The translations under genes and the position numbers were made by a program. Source: Algibacter mikhailovii (GTDB lineage Bacteria; Bacteroidota; Bacteroidia; Flavobacteriales; Flavobacteriaceae). From it: a stretch of DNA of 64,000 nucleotides. Below are positions 35,393 through 44,773 of the stretch, piece after piece. The DNA is taken from NCBI RefSeq assembly GCF_014651495.1, contig NZ_BMWZ01000003.1, positions 496,001 through 560,000 on the forward strand. The letters are read 5' to 3'. The notes under the pieces are model-generated. The model was given only the letters and a program-made list of their open reading frames with translations, had not been told where the DNA came from and did no database searches. Position 1 is the stretch's first letter. Each line of letters opens with the position of its first letter.

Positions 35393-36790
35393 ATGCTTTT
35401 TATGCCTAATTTTATTAAACAAAACAAAACGGCCACACTTCTAATTCTTTCCAGTTTAATAGCCTATTGGGTATTTGCCTATGATTTAATTAGAGTAGAC
35501 TATTTTAAATTAGTCGGGCTTTACACTGTACTATTTTTACTTTTTTACAAACTCTTATCAACCTTTAAAACTAACGTAGTTGTATTAACATATTTAGCAT
35601 TTATTTTTAGAGCCATTTTCGTTCTAGCCATACCAAATCTTTCGCAAGATTTTTATCGTTTTATATGGGATGGGCGCATGATTTTAGCCGAAATAAACCC
35701 ATTTCTCTACACGGTTGAATCTTTTATAACTTCAGGACAATACCCGGTTGCCGAAGCATTAGAACTCAGGCAAGGGATGGGTGCATTAAATGCGAGTCAC
35801 TTTTCTAATTATCCGCCAATAAATCAGCTTTGCTTTTTAATTGCAGCTTTATTTTCAAGCAAAAGTATTTTGGGATCTGTGGTTGTTATTCGCCTCATCA
35901 TTATTGCGGCTGATTTTGGAACATTATACTTTGGAAAAAAGCTTTTAAATAAACTTGATATCCCTACCCACAATATATTTTGGTACATACTCAACCCCTT
36001 CATTATTATAGAACTTACAGGCAACCTTCATTTTGAAGGTGTTATGATTTTCTTTTTGATTTTGAGTTTGTATTTACTGTATAACAACCAATGGAAATGG
36101 GCTGGAATAGCCATGGCAGCATCCATTTCAGTAAAGCTCATTCCGTTAATTTTTTTACCTCTATTTTTTCAATGGTTTACAAAACAGGATAACGACAATA
36201 ACATCAATGATACTAATACTACTAAGCTAGCAAGGCTCATTGGGTTTTATGCCATAGTTTTAACTACCGTTATCCTACTCTTTTTGCCGTTTTATTCCGC
36301 CGAATTGATAACAAATTATTCAAAAACCGTGGCACTATGGTTTCAAAAATTTGAATTTAATGCTAGCTTGTATTACGTGGCACGAAGCATTGGCTACTTA
36401 TTTAGAGGATACAACGAAATAGCCATCATTGGAAAAATCACTCCTGTCTTAGTTATCCTATTTATTTTAAGTCTGACGTTCTTTAGAAAAAACCTAAGCA
36501 TGAAGCAGCTCATTACTGCAATGTTAATGGCATTATCGATATATTTCTTCACTGCGACTACCATCCATCCGTGGTACATAGCTACCTTGCTAATCTTGTC
36601 AGTATTCACAAAATATAAATACCCTTTAGTATGGAGTTTTGTCATAATATTGAGCTACTTGGCATATATCAATTTAAACAAAGCTGACAAGTCTGAAAAC
36701 TTATGGATTATTGCCCTAGAATATATTATAGTCTATGCAGTATTTATATGGGAAGTGTTCATAAAAAAAGCTTCCAAATTGGAAGCTTAA
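35393..36790 (+). CDS. GT-C-type membrane glycosyltransferase (GT87/mannosyltransferase-like)
   Basis: 465 aa, 11-12 hydrophobic segments. The first periplasmic loop holds the expected acidic site (LSQDFYRFIWDGRMI), and NPFIIIELTGNLHFEGVMIF and VKLIPLIFLPLFFQW follow, as in polyprenyl-sugar-dependent mannosyltransferases of the GT87 type. It would use a lipid-linked sugar on the periplasmic side, which could come from the GT2 enzyme at 28268. ATG at 35393 or three codons later; both are plausible. The stop codon lies inside a terminator hairpin. Confidence 0.82.
   Translation: MLFMPNFIKQNKTATLLILSSLIAYWVFAYDLIRVDYFKLVGLYTVLFLLFYKLLSTFKTNVVVLTYLAFIFRAIFVLAIPNLSQDFYRFIWDGRMILAEINPFLYTVESFITSGQYPVAEALELRQGMGALNASHFSNYPPINQLCFLIAALFSSKSILGSVVVIRLIIIAADFGTLYFGKKLLNKLDIPTHNIFWYILNPFIIIELTGNLHFEGVMIFFLILSLYLLYNNQWKWAGIAMAASISVKLIPLIFLPLFFQWFTKQDNDNNINDTNTTKLARLIGFYAIVLTTVILLFLPFYSAELITNYSKTVALWFQKFEFNASLYYVARSIGYLFRGYNEIAIIGKITPVLVILFILSLTFFRKNLSMKQLITAMLMALSIYFFTATTIHPWYIATLLILSVFTKYKYPLVWSFVIILSYLAYINLNKADKSENLWIIALEYIIVYAVFIWEVFIKKASKLEA
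36768..36788. terminator. Bidirectional terminator between convergent genes
   Basis: AAGCTTCC-AAATT-GGAAGCTT with A-run before and T-rich sequence after. It overlaps the last codons of the GT-C gene and also serves the convergent minus-strand gene. Confidence 0.75.
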
Positions 36791-36813
36791 TTTTATACTT
36801 TTAAGATATATTT

Positions 36814-37179
36814 CTAACTTTTTTCTAAATCTGTGATGGTATGTTTGTCATCCTGAGTATCCTCTGTAAAGTTATCATCTTTATTAAAAGTGATTTTAAA
36901 AAGACTGCCTTTTAATGCGTCTGATTTAAGATCATATTTTTTAAGAGCTGCCGGTTCAATATGATGAAATGTGAAGGATACAATAGCTCCATTTTTAGCT
37001 TTTTTCTCAAAAGCATACCCATCGTCTTTCATCCCGATATAAGTGGCATATACAATTAATCCATTCTGATATTTAACAGACTTACTAACTGAATCTACGT
37101 GTTCCTTAACTTTAAAACTTGAAAAGGTTAAAAGTGATAGTCCTAATACACCGATTATAAATAGTTTCTTTTTGTTCAT
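36814..37179 (-). CDS. Small secreted protein, unknown function
   Basis: 121 aa. Signal peptide at 1-21 (LLTFSSF-K). The mature part is about 100 residues, Lys- and Asp-rich, with a few beta-like segments (GLIVYATYIGMKDDGYAF, AIVSFTFHHIE). No domain I recognise. It stands alone between a convergent terminator and a 323-base gap. Confidence 0.7.
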   Translation of the reverse strand: MNKKKLFIIGVLGLSLLTFSSFKVKEHVDSVSKSVKYQNGLIVYATYIGMKDDGYAFEKKAKNGAIVSFTFHHIEPAALKKYDLKSDALKGSLFKITFNKDDNFTEDTQDDKHTITDLEKS

Positions 37180-37502
37180 GTCATTGACGTTTAAATTAAT
37201 TCATAGTATGTTTTCATTGGGTAATATTCAAAACCTGTCATTACTTGGGTTACGAATATTTGAATATCTAAATATACAGATTAAAAATAAATCAGGTAAA
37301 AAAAAACTAGACCGTTAAAAAAAAGACGAAATACCTGCTTACAAATTATTCAGGTTAACCCTTTGGGACTCAATCTTGCAAGTCTATTACCAAGTGGATT
37401 CCAAAATATGACTCAATTTATAGTCCCTCGTTATTTAATTCATACAACGTAATAACCGTTTCCGTAGAACTTAAAAACAGTGCATATGAGATATAAATAT
37501 TA
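37180..37502. other. Non-coding gap
   Basis: No ORF of note. A/T-rich, with no clear TAnnTTTG box upstream of the 37179 gene on the minus strand. I see no repeat, RNA gene or terminator in it. Confidence 0.5.
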
Positions 37503-37811
37503 TCAATTATTATTTTCAGGGTTTTCTGGATTTATTTCCTGATTAATATCTTCATTTAAACTATCAAAACTTTCCACATCATAGTTCTTCATAGTCAATG
37601 CCAGTTTTGAACTTACCTTAACCAAATACATGGTATCTAAGGTAGTAACCTCTACAGCTTCAATGATTTCATCGTGATGATTTCTAAACGTTATAATCTG
37701 ACTTTCATCATAGCCATCTGGATACCGTTTAACTAATAAATCCAAAATTTCTGGAGTCAACTTTCTAAAATCAACTATGACATGTTTTAAATTATTGTTT
37801 TTATTTTTCAT
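37503..37811 (-). CDS. Small hypothetical protein
   Basis: 102 aa with no signal peptide. A compact alpha/beta pattern (VIVDFRKLTPEILDLLVKRY, IITFRNHHDEIIEAVEV, TMYLVKVSSKLAL) is followed by an Asn/Glu-rich tail that should be disordered. I recognise no family. The conserved-looking core and the proper codon use suggest a real cytoplasmic protein. Confidence 0.65.
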   Translation of the reverse strand: MKNKNNNLKHVIVDFRKLTPEILDLLVKRYPDGYDESQIITFRNHHDEIIEAVEVTTLDTMYLVKVSSKLALTMKNYDVESFDSLNEDINQEINPENPENNN

Positions 37812-38161
37812 AATTCAAAAGATTAAAATACTAAGAATTGACACAGCTATAAGATACAAAAAAAATAAAAATAATTAACACTAACAATCTACATACCAAC
37901 CCTTTAATGTCAATATACTCAATCAACAAAGAAGACCGACAATATTTAACTTTATGTTAAAACAATTAAAATTTAATGCTAATTATACCGCAAATTAGGG
38001 CACTCTTAAAAGAAAGAGGTACGAAGTATACGTCAATTATGGAATTGAAAGAAAAACTAATCAGTATTGTTTTACTCCATGAGTATTAATAAATCCTGGT
38101 CTCAAAAGGCACACCAGCCTTAAGACCACAGACCGATTTAAGAAATAAATCTTAAAACCGT
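37812..38161. other. Non-coding gap with a weak 37-codon ORF
   Basis: Mostly A/T-rich. An ATG ORF at 37976-38089 on the plus strand would give 37 residues with an amphipathic pattern (RALLKERGTKYTSIMELKEK). It has no promoter or homology that I can support. The hairpin at 38098-38127 probably ends the pseudouridine-synthase-like gene. Confidence 0.4.
38098..38127 (-). terminator. Possible terminator of the pseudouridine-synthase-like gene
   Basis: GGTCT/AGACC and AAGGC/GCCTT stems around ACACCA, 35 bases past the stop. No T-run follows, so termination is uncertain. Confidence 0.35.
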
Positions 38162-39004
38162 TTAAAGCATTTTTAAAGTGTTTAATTCTTGCTCTGTTAA
38201 ATGTTTCCAGTGCCCACGAGGAATATCTTTCTTGGTTAAGTGTCCAATGGCAACACAGTCTAGGCTCAAAATATCATATTTAAAGTATTCAAAAATGGTT
38301 CTTATAATCGTATTGCCTGTGTTTTTAATTTTTAAACCAATTTCCTTTTTTGAAGCCCCGTCTATATAGCTTATTTCCTCTACTTCTACTAACTTACCTT
38401 CTACTTTAAAGCCGCCTTGAATCTTTTTTAAATCTTCTAGTTTTAAGTTTTTATCCAACTCAATATGAAATAAACGCGGCACCCCATTTTTAGAATTTGT
38501 AAATTTATTTGACACGCTGTCATCATTAGTAAATAACAATAACCCTTTGGAATTTCTCCCCAAACGACCAATAGGTTTTATACGCGATGACGTAGCGTTA
38601 GCCACTAAATCCATAACGGTTCTGCCCTTACCTTCACTTGTAGTCGTTGCAAAACCTTTAGGCTTATTAAGCAACACATACGCTTTCTGTTCTGGTCTTA
38701 TACTGGCCCCATCATATCTTACCTCATCAGTTAATTTTACTTTATATCCCATTTCGGTAATGACTTTCCCATTAACAGTAACCAATCCAATAGCTATATG
38801 TTCATCCGCTTCACGACGCGAGCAGATCCCTGAATTAGCAATAAACTTATTCAGTCTTATTTCATCAGGATTTCCTGATTTCTTAGGCGCTGAATTATTT
38901 TTATTGGTAGGTGTATTTCCTTTTGCATTTTTTACGAAACGCTTACTTCCACTACCAAATCCTGTTGGCTTCCCTTTTCCTTTACCCCCTTTATGTTTGT
39001 TCAT
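38162..39004 (-). CDS. RluB/RsuA-family pseudouridine synthase homologue lacking the catalytic Asp
   Basis: 280 aa. A basic Gly/Lys-rich N-terminal tail (1-46), an S4 RNA-binding domain (47-95) and an RsuA-type catalytic domain (105-275) with VLLNKPKGFATT and LLLFTND. The invariant R-L-D of the active site reads GRLGRNSKGLLLFTN: residue 149 is Gly (GGG codon at 38560-38558) where Asp is the nucleophile in all characterised members. The later R-R-M-F-E region is also altered (IRTIFEYF). The frame is intact with no stop or shift. It may be a non-catalytic rRNA-binding paralogue. Confidence 0.85.
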   Translation of the reverse strand: MNKHKGGKGKGKPTGFGSGSKRFVKNAKGNTPTNKNNSAPKKSGNPDEIRLNKFIANSGICSRREADEHIAIGLVTVNGKVITEMGYKVKLTDEVRYDGASIRPEQKAYVLLNKPKGFATTTSEGKGRTVMDLVANATSSRIKPIGRLGRNSKGLLLFTNDDSVSNKFTNSKNGVPRLFHIELDKNLKLEDLKKIQGGFKVEGKLVEVEEISYIDGASKKEIGLKIKNTGNTIIRTIFEYFKYDILSLDCVAIGHLTKKDIPRGHWKHLTEQELNTLKML

Positions 39005-39058
39005 TACTTATAATTTTGTGCAAAGATAAATTTAAAATTATGATATACTGTTTAAGAA

Positions 39059-40021
39059 TTACGATTTGTTCTTATCCATAAATTCAACAGTAGACTGTCG
39101 CTCTGTATTGACATGTAACTTCGTAACATCTGGCCTTGAATAATGCCCTACAGGGTCAAAGTTTTGACGCTCTTCGTAAACCCGATTAAAATCAATAGTG
39201 TGAATAATCAATCCAGCCTTATCTATAACAGGCTCTACAATCCATTCTCCGTCTGGCCCTGCAATGCAACTACCTCCATTAGCGAGTACTTCAGGTGCAT
39301 TTTTATATAACTCATCAAAGTAAGGCGTGTCCTTAGGAAAGTCTTCTTTTGTCATTAAACAGGACACAGATATTACATAACTTCTAGATTCCCTTGCTAT
39401 AAAACGTGTAATATCTTTAGTATTATGATCACTTCCTGGCCAAACTCCAATATGTAAATTTTCACCTAGCCCGTAAAGTGCAGCCCTAGGTAAGGGCATC
39501 CAATTTTCCCAACAATTTAAGCCACCAACCGTGAAATCTTTAAGCGCATGTACCTTTAAACCATTACCGTCACCTGGAGACCATGTTAAGCGCTCATCAT
39601 ACGTAGGTTGTAACTTCCTATGTACAGATTTGACAAGCCCCATTTCATTGATATAAACTAAAGAAGCATAAACACTATGTCCGCCGCGGTCAATAGGCCG
39701 CTCTATAACACCTAAATAGATTGCAATACTATTTTGCTTTGCTAATTCACATATACTATCTAAATCACCATTTTCAATAGTAATGGCATTTCTAACGTAA
39801 TGCGCATGCAATTCTTTATTTATAGCCTTATTCCATTCAGCACCACCGGTTAAAGAAAGCCAAAAAGGATACCCAGGAACCAGACCTTCACCAAACACAA
39901 TCAATTCACACGATTCCTTTGAGCCCTCAATAATTGATTGCTTGACCTTGTTAAGTGTTTCAACTTTATTCAACCAAACCGGTGAAATTTGAGCTAAAGC
40001 TACTTTTAATAAATTTTGCAT
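39059..40021 (-). CDS. Carbon-nitrogen hydrolase, nitrilase type
   Basis: 320 aa. Catalytic triad Glu45 (VFGEGLVPGYPFW), Lys136 (HRKLQPTYDE) and Cys170 (GGLNCWENWMPL). The WENWMPL and YGLGE context places it with aliphatic nitrilases/cyanide hydratases and away from amidases or NAD synthase. It turns a nitrile into a carboxylate and ammonia; the physiological nitrile is unknown. It ends a minus-strand run with the lipid-synthesis genes (1 base from the UbiA gene), but a metabolic link is not obvious. Confidence 0.87.
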   Translation of the reverse strand: MQNLLKVALAQISPVWLNKVETLNKVKQSIIEGSKESCELIVFGEGLVPGYPFWLSLTGGAEWNKAINKELHAHYVRNAITIENGDLDSICELAKQNSIAIYLGVIERPIDRGGHSVYASLVYINEMGLVKSVHRKLQPTYDERLTWSPGDGNGLKVHALKDFTVGGLNCWENWMPLPRAALYGLGENLHIGVWPGSDHNTKDITRFIARESRSYVISVSCLMTKEDFPKDTPYFDELYKNAPEVLANGGSCIAGPDGEWIVEPVIDKAGLIIHTIDFNRVYEERQNFDPVGHYSRPDVTKLHVNTERQSTVEFMDKNKS

Positions 40022-40022
40022 T

Positions 40023-40925
40023 TTAGATACGATTTAAAATAACACTAACATCAATTAATAAAATACTAAAAACACCTGCAAGAATTATAAACTTTAAGAT
40101 ATTATGCAGTATCAAGTAGTGTATTTTTGTTTTAGACATCCATAACAAAAACAGAAAAACAGCTAATAAAAACAGGCTCAAATAGAAAAAGAAATACATA
40201 TGCCCAATTTCAAAATAAAAGAGCAGCAAATATGCGGGAACTAAAGTTAAAACAGCTAAAGCTGTTAACATTATTTTTGATGTTCTTTCACCGTAAGCCA
40301 CAGGAATAGTAACATACCCCTGCGCAATATCTCCCCTAATATTCTCTAAATCTTTAGTCAATTCGCGCATTGAAATCATTAAAAACAAGAAAATAGCATG
40401 TACAAAAATGACTGTTTCAAAATTCTTGTAATACATGAAGATAGCGAAAAACGGCGTGATTGTAAGAATAGCAGAAGTTAAATTACCGATAAAGGGTAAT
40501 CTCTTTAATTTATGGGAGTAAAACCAAATTCCGAAAATGTAAATAGAGAAGAAAACAACCGCCCTAAACGAGACATAGCTTGCCAGTATAACAGCGATAA
40601 AATTCAAAACAAAATAAAAAGAAAGCTTGGTATTCTGACTTACCAATCTATCCAATCTGGACTTAATTGGTCTGTTTATTAAATCCTTTTCCGAGTCGTA
40701 AAAGTTGTTAATAATATACCCTCCAGCAATAGTTGCCGCCGAGGCCAACACCAAAAGAAACAAATTCAAATCTAACAATACAGCCCTTAAAGGCAAATCA
40801 TAAGCTAGAATATATATAGCGGTTAAATATTGTGCTATTGTAATGATGAGAATATTATAGCCTCTCACTACAGAAAACATACTAAAAAATTTAAGTAATA
40901 TATGTTTCTGTTTTCTAGATAACAT
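40023..40925 (-). CDS. UbiA-family prenyltransferase, geranylgeranylglycerol-phosphate geranylgeranyltransferase-like
   Basis: 300 aa, about eight membrane helices. The two Asp-rich prenyl-diphosphate sites are present: NNFYDSEKDLINRP (N74, D77, D81) and RELTKDLENIRGD (about 188-200). Sequence is closest to the DGGGP-synthase branch, the archaeal enzyme that makes the second ether bond of membrane lipids; Bacteroidota are known to carry such homologues. A quinone or other prenylation is an alternative. Its neighbours, a GHMP kinase and mevalonate diphosphate decarboxylase, supply isoprenoid precursors. Confidence 0.82.
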   Translation of the reverse strand: MLSRKQKHILLKFFSMFSVVRGYNILIITIAQYLTAIYILAYDLPLRAVLLDLNLFLLVLASAATIAGGYIINNFYDSEKDLINRPIKSRLDRLVSQNTKLSFYFVLNFIAVILASYVSFRAVVFFSIYIFGIWFYSHKLKRLPFIGNLTSAILTITPFFAIFMYYKNFETVIFVHAIFLFLMISMRELTKDLENIRGDIAQGYVTIPVAYGERTSKIMLTALAVLTLVPAYLLLFYFEIGHMYFFFYLSLFLLAVFLFLLWMSKTKIHYLILHNILKFIILAGVFSILLIDVSVILNRI

Positions 40926-40982
40926 CTAATAAAATATTTGATACCTTCCCTTAACTATGTTAAAGAGGACAGTATAAGACGT

Positions 40983-41912
40983 TTAGAAGCTATAAACCAC
41001 TTCTAATTTATAATCTGAAAGTGCTTGTTTTGCTTTTTGAATATCCTCAGTAAACCCAAGAATATAGCCGCCACCGCCAGACCCACAAAGCTTTAAGTAA
41101 TATTCATTGGTTTCAATACCTTTACTCCAAAGGTCATGAAATTGCTTTGGAATCATAGGTTTAAAATTATTCAAAACAACCTTTGATAGTTGCTTGGTGT
41201 TTTTAAACAATGACTTAACATTGCCTTGCAAGAAATCGTCCACGCAAGCATCAGTATGCTTAATAAACTGAGTTTTTAGCATATTCCGGAAACCTTCTTG
41301 CTTCATTTTTTCCATAAATATACTTACCATAGGTGCTGTTTCACCTATAATACCACTATCAATTAAAAACACAGCGCCCTTGCCTTCAATTTCTTGGGCA
41401 GGAATTCCAGTAGCTTCAATATTATCTTTAGAATTTATCAGAATTGGAATACTCAAATAGCTATTTAATGGATCTAAACCTGAAGATTTTCCATGAAAAA
41501 AAGATTCCATGGCTGCAAATATGGTTTTTAACTTTAATAGTTTCTCGCGGGTTAAATTTTCAAGAACCGTAATTTTATCAAAAGCATACTTATCATATAG
41601 CGCTGCTACTAATGCACCGCTACTTCCTACACCATATCCTTGTGGAATAGAAGAATCAAAATACATTCCTGAATTTACATCTTCAAGTAACCGCGCGTAA
41701 TCAAATCGCGCAATGTTTTCATCAATATTCTGAATATGAGCAGCAAAACGTTTTAAACTTTTATTTGAATTTATAGCTTCCTCAGAGGGGTGGGCATCTT
41801 TCTTTAAAGCGCCATTATAAAAACTATATGGAATAGATAAGCCTTTAGAATCCTTAATAATTCCATACTCACCAAAGAGTAAAATTTTAGAGTAAAAAAG
41901 AGGTCCTTTCAT
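40983..41912 (-). CDS. GHMP-family kinase, probably mevalonate kinase
   Basis: About 309 aa from the ATG at 41912. An upstream in-frame ATG at 41939 would add nine residues but is less like the family, whose members begin near KGPLFYSKILLFGEYG. The ATP loop GYGVGSSGALVAAL (about 108-121) and the C-terminal GSGGGGYILGF are intact. It phosphorylates mevalonate (or its phosphate) in the cytosol; with the decarboxylase upstream it gives isopentenyl diphosphate. Gap to the decarboxylase gene is 29 bases from this start. Confidence 0.85.
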   Translation of the reverse strand: MKGPLFYSKILLFGEYGIIKDSKGLSIPYSFYNGALKKDAHPSEEAINSNKSLKRFAAHIQNIDENIARFDYARLLEDVNSGMYFDSSIPQGYGVGSSGALVAALYDKYAFDKITVLENLTREKLLKLKTIFAAMESFFHGKSSGLDPLNSYLSIPILINSKDNIEATGIPAQEIEGKGAVFLIDSGIIGETAPMVSIFMEKMKQEGFRNMLKTQFIKHTDACVDDFLQGNVKSLFKNTKQLSKVVLNNFKPMIPKQFHDLWSKGIETNEYYLKLCGSGGGGYILGFTEDIQKAKQALSDYKLEVVYSF

Positions 41913-41941
41913 AAAACAGCTTTTAATTTGGTTCTGCAAAT

Positions 41942-43021
41942 TTACGACTGTTTCGCTCCAAATCCAATTATATCGTTAATATACTGCCCATTTTGGCAAT
42001 ATGCAACTAATTCATCCTTAATGAATTCTAAAACAGCATCCTTTTCTCGGGCAGGATAAAGCACATGCACATTAGCCCCAGCATCTAAGGTAAAACAAAC
42101 TTTAGAGTCAGAGGATTTCCGATAAGCCCATATTTTATTAATAATCTCTAAGGTGTTTGGTTTCATTAAAATAAAGTATGGCATGCTGGTCATCATCATA
42201 CTGTGTAGCGTTAAAGCCTCACTTTCCACTAGAGCAATAAATCCATCCAAGTTACCCTCTTTTAAAATGGCAATCATTTCTGAAAGATTTTTATTAGCCT
42301 GCTTAAAACGCTCTACCGCAAAAGGATGTCCATGCATTAAATTATGCCCAACAGTACTACTCACCTGCTTCTCTCCTTTATCTACTAATAAAATAGTATC
42401 CTGATAATTTTCAAAATCTTGGTGCACTTCATAGGGATATTTTACCCCGAATAAATCTGAGCTCCCTTTAATTTTATCATGTTTGCCCCAAACCACTAAG
42501 TCGCCTTCTAAACTTCTACAGGCACTTCCAGAACCTAATCGTGCTAAAAACGATGCTTTCTGAATAAAATTTTCTTCAGAAACACTTTCTATCAACTCTT
42601 TTTCAATACTCATTAAACACAAAGCTAATGCACTCATCCCTGAAGCCGAAGACGCTATACCAGAGCTATGTGGAAAGGTGTTTTCGGTTTCAATTTTAAA
42701 GTGGTAATCTTTTAAAAATGGCAAATAAGCTTCTACTCGCTTAAAAAAAGTTTTTATTTTCGGTTTGAAATCGTCTTTCTTTTCTCCATCTAAAAAAACC
42801 TCAAAAGAATAATCTACATCATTTTCCTTTTTTGAAAAATGCACAGTAGTGGTTGTTTTACAATTATTGAGCGTAAAACTTATAGAGGGGTTTTCAGGAA
42901 TCTGATCTTGTTTCTTACCCCAATATTTCACTAATGCAATGTTACTTGGTGATGACCATGTAAAGCTTCCTTTTGCAATACTTTTAGAATATGGTTGTGG
43001 AATAAAATCTTGTACTATCAT
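41942..43021 (-). CDS. mvaD: Diphosphomevalonate decarboxylase
   Basis: 359 aa GHMP-fold enzyme that converts mevalonate 5-diphosphate to isopentenyl diphosphate with ATP. The family opening SPSNIALVKYWGKK (25-38), PENPSISFTL, the ATP loop SSGIASSASGMSALAL (about 115-130) with catalytic Asp in the later block (CFTLDAGANVHVLY) and ARLGSGSACRS are all present. Length is normal. It forms the mevalonate arm with the kinase downstream; no DXP-pathway gene is in the window. Confidence 0.95.
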   Translation of the reverse strand: MIVQDFIPQPYSKSIAKGSFTWSSPSNIALVKYWGKKQDQIPENPSISFTLNNCKTTTTVHFSKKENDVDYSFEVFLDGEKKDDFKPKIKTFFKRVEAYLPFLKDYHFKIETENTFPHSSGIASSASGMSALALCLMSIEKELIESVSEENFIQKASFLARLGSGSACRSLEGDLVVWGKHDKIKGSSDLFGVKYPYEVHQDFENYQDTILLVDKGEKQVSSTVGHNLMHGHPFAVERFKQANKNLSEMIAILKEGNLDGFIALVESEALTLHSMMMTSMPYFILMKPNTLEIINKIWAYRKSSDSKVCFTLDAGANVHVLYPAREKDAVLEFIKDELVAYCQNGQYINDIIGFGAKQS

Positions 43022-43024
43022 GTA

Positions 43025-43561
43025 TTAAATATCAGTTGACAAAGATAACAACTTTACCATGGTTTTGTAATTTCTCGCAGTAGCTGTTACTCTCAATTTT
43101 CTTTCAAAAAAATTATTACTCATTTTGGCTTTGCCGTACCCCGTTGCGCAATAAAAGTAGATGCAATCATTTGTTATATTAAATGCTTCATTGGGGTACG
43201 AAATTTTCAAAACCTGATTAACCATTTCTCTATCCGGAGCCTCATATAACAACATAAAATAACTGCTTACCTTTTTTTCTTCCGTGAATGGACAATCATT
43301 AAAAATTTGTTGAAGTTCCTTAGGCGTTTTGAGCAAAACAGGGACTTCGAAACCAAAGTGATCCTTAATACTCGTATGGATGTTTAATGAAAGATTTTCA
43401 GCACTGTTATTATCAGACTGAAAAATAATATTACCACTTTGAATGTACGTTTGAACATTTTGCAGTCCTATTTTTGACAGTAATGCCCTAAGCTCTGCCA
43501 TGGGCATTTTCTTTTGCCCACCTACATTAATACCTCTTAAGAACCCTATATATGTTATCAT
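43025..43561 (-). CDS. DUF1697 protein
   Basis: 178 aa. The family signature YIGFLRGINVGGQKKMPMAELRALL opens the chain, followed by YIQSGNIIFQS and a C-terminal VTATARNYKTMVKLL. DUF1697 proteins are small cytoplasmic alpha/beta proteins of unknown function, common in bacteria. It is 3 bases from the decarboxylase gene and 1 base from the flavoprotein gene, so it is co-transcribed, which gives little functional hint. Confidence 0.88.
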   Translation of the reverse strand: MITYIGFLRGINVGGQKKMPMAELRALLSKIGLQNVQTYIQSGNIIFQSDNNSAENLSLNIHTSIKDHFGFEVPVLLKTPKELQQIFNDCPFTEEKKVSSYFMLLYEAPDREMVNQVLKISYPNEAFNITNDCIYFYCATGYGKAKMSNNFFERKLRVTATARNYKTMVKLLSLSTDI

Positions 43562-44773
43562 CTATTTTGAAATATTTTGAGCGGCTATATAAGCTCCAGT
43601 CCATGCATTTTGGAAATTAAAACCGCCTGTAACGGCATCTATATTTAAAACCTCCCCAGCAAAATATAGATTCTTAATATATTTACTTTCAAATGTTTTA
43701 AAATTAACCTCCTTGAGGTTTACACCACCAGCTGTTACAAACTCTTCTTTAAACGTACTTTTTCCATTTACATTAAAAATGGCTTGGGTTAACTGGCCAG
43801 ACAAAGATTCCAATTGTTCCTTATTCAAATCGGCCCAACGTGTTTCTTCTTTTATTGATGAAGCTAAAACCAATTTGTGCCAAAGGCGTTTGGGCAAATC
43901 AAACTGTGTAGATTTAAAGACTGTTTTTTTTGCTAAATCTTGTTTTCTTACTTTTAAAGTATTGAAGCTATCTTCAAAACTTTGTTTGATAAAGTTTATT
44001 TCTATTTGGAACTTATAATCTCTTTTAGCAAACTCTAATGCACCAAAAGCAGACAATTTTAATATTGATGGTGCGCTCAACCCCCAATGCGTTATAAGCA
44101 GAGGGCCTTCACTACACAAATTAGAATTCAACACGTTAACCTCAACATCTTGCGCTACAACTCCAGGGATATTTTTTAGACGCTCGTCTTCTATATTGAA
44201 GGTAAACAAGGAGGGCACTGGTGCAGAAACTGTGTGCCCTAAATTTTCTAAAAGCTGCCATATTTTGGGGTTACTACCTGTAGCTATCAAAACTTTTTTT
44301 GACAAAAACTGACATTGAGACGTTTCTATTTGAAAAATACCGCCTTGATTTTCAATGGCTTTTACAGAATGATTATATAATACTTCAACACCGTGTTGGT
44401 CGGCCTCACTTAAAAAACAATCTATAATTGTTTGAGACGAATTTGAAACAGGAAACATTCTACCATCTTCTTCAATTTTCAAGGGTACCCCACGCTTTTC
44501 AAACCATTCAATGGTATCTCCAGTCATAAACTGATGAAAAGGTCCGCGTAATTCTTTTTGTCCTCGTGGGTAATTTTGAATAAGTTCTGATGGAATAAAT
44601 TCAGCATGAGTAACATTACACCTTCCGCCACCAGACACCTTTACTTTGGTTAAGCCTTCTTTTCCGCGCTCAAGAATAGCTACTTTTAAATCCGGATTCT
44701 TTTCCGCAATATTTATGGCTGCAAAAAAACCGGCTGCTCCACCACCAATAATGATGACGTCCTTTTGGATCAT
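43562..44773 (-). CDS. HI0933-family flavoprotein (BaiN/RdsA-like NAD(P)/FAD oxidoreductase)
   Basis: 403 aa. FAD loop IIGGGAAGFFAAI (about 6-18), the family motif KVKVSGGGRCNVTHAE (about 43-58), and the C-terminal TGGFNFQNAWTGA. These features define the HI0933/YhiN group, whose members reduce unsaturated or other substrates; the cellular role is usually unknown. It abuts DUF1697 and overlaps the phosphodiesterase gene by 4 bases. Confidence 0.88.
   Translation of the reverse strand: MIQKDVIIIGGGAAGFFAAINIAEKNPDLKVAILERGKEGLTKVKVSGGGRCNVTHAEFIPSELIQNYPRGQKELRGPFHQFMTGDTIEWFEKRGVPLKIEEDGRMFPVSNSSQTIIDCFLSEADQHGVEVLYNHSVKAIENQGGIFQIETSQCQFLSKKVLIATGSNPKIWQLLENLGHTVSAPVPSLFTFNIEDERLKNIPGVVAQDVEVNVLNSNLCSEGPLLITHWGLSAPSILKLSAFGALEFAKRDYKFQIEINFIKQSFEDSFNTLKVRKQDLAKKTVFKSTQFDLPKRLWHKLVLASSIKEETRWADLNKEQLESLSGQLTQAIFNVNGKSTFKEEFVTAGGVNLKEVNFKTFESKYIKNLYFAGEVLNIDAVTGGFNFQNAWTGAYIAAQNISK

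Noticed and set aside
37976-38089. 37-codon ORF with amphipathic pattern in an intergenic gap
   Set aside because: No promoter, no recognisable family; kept only as a note in the gap entry.
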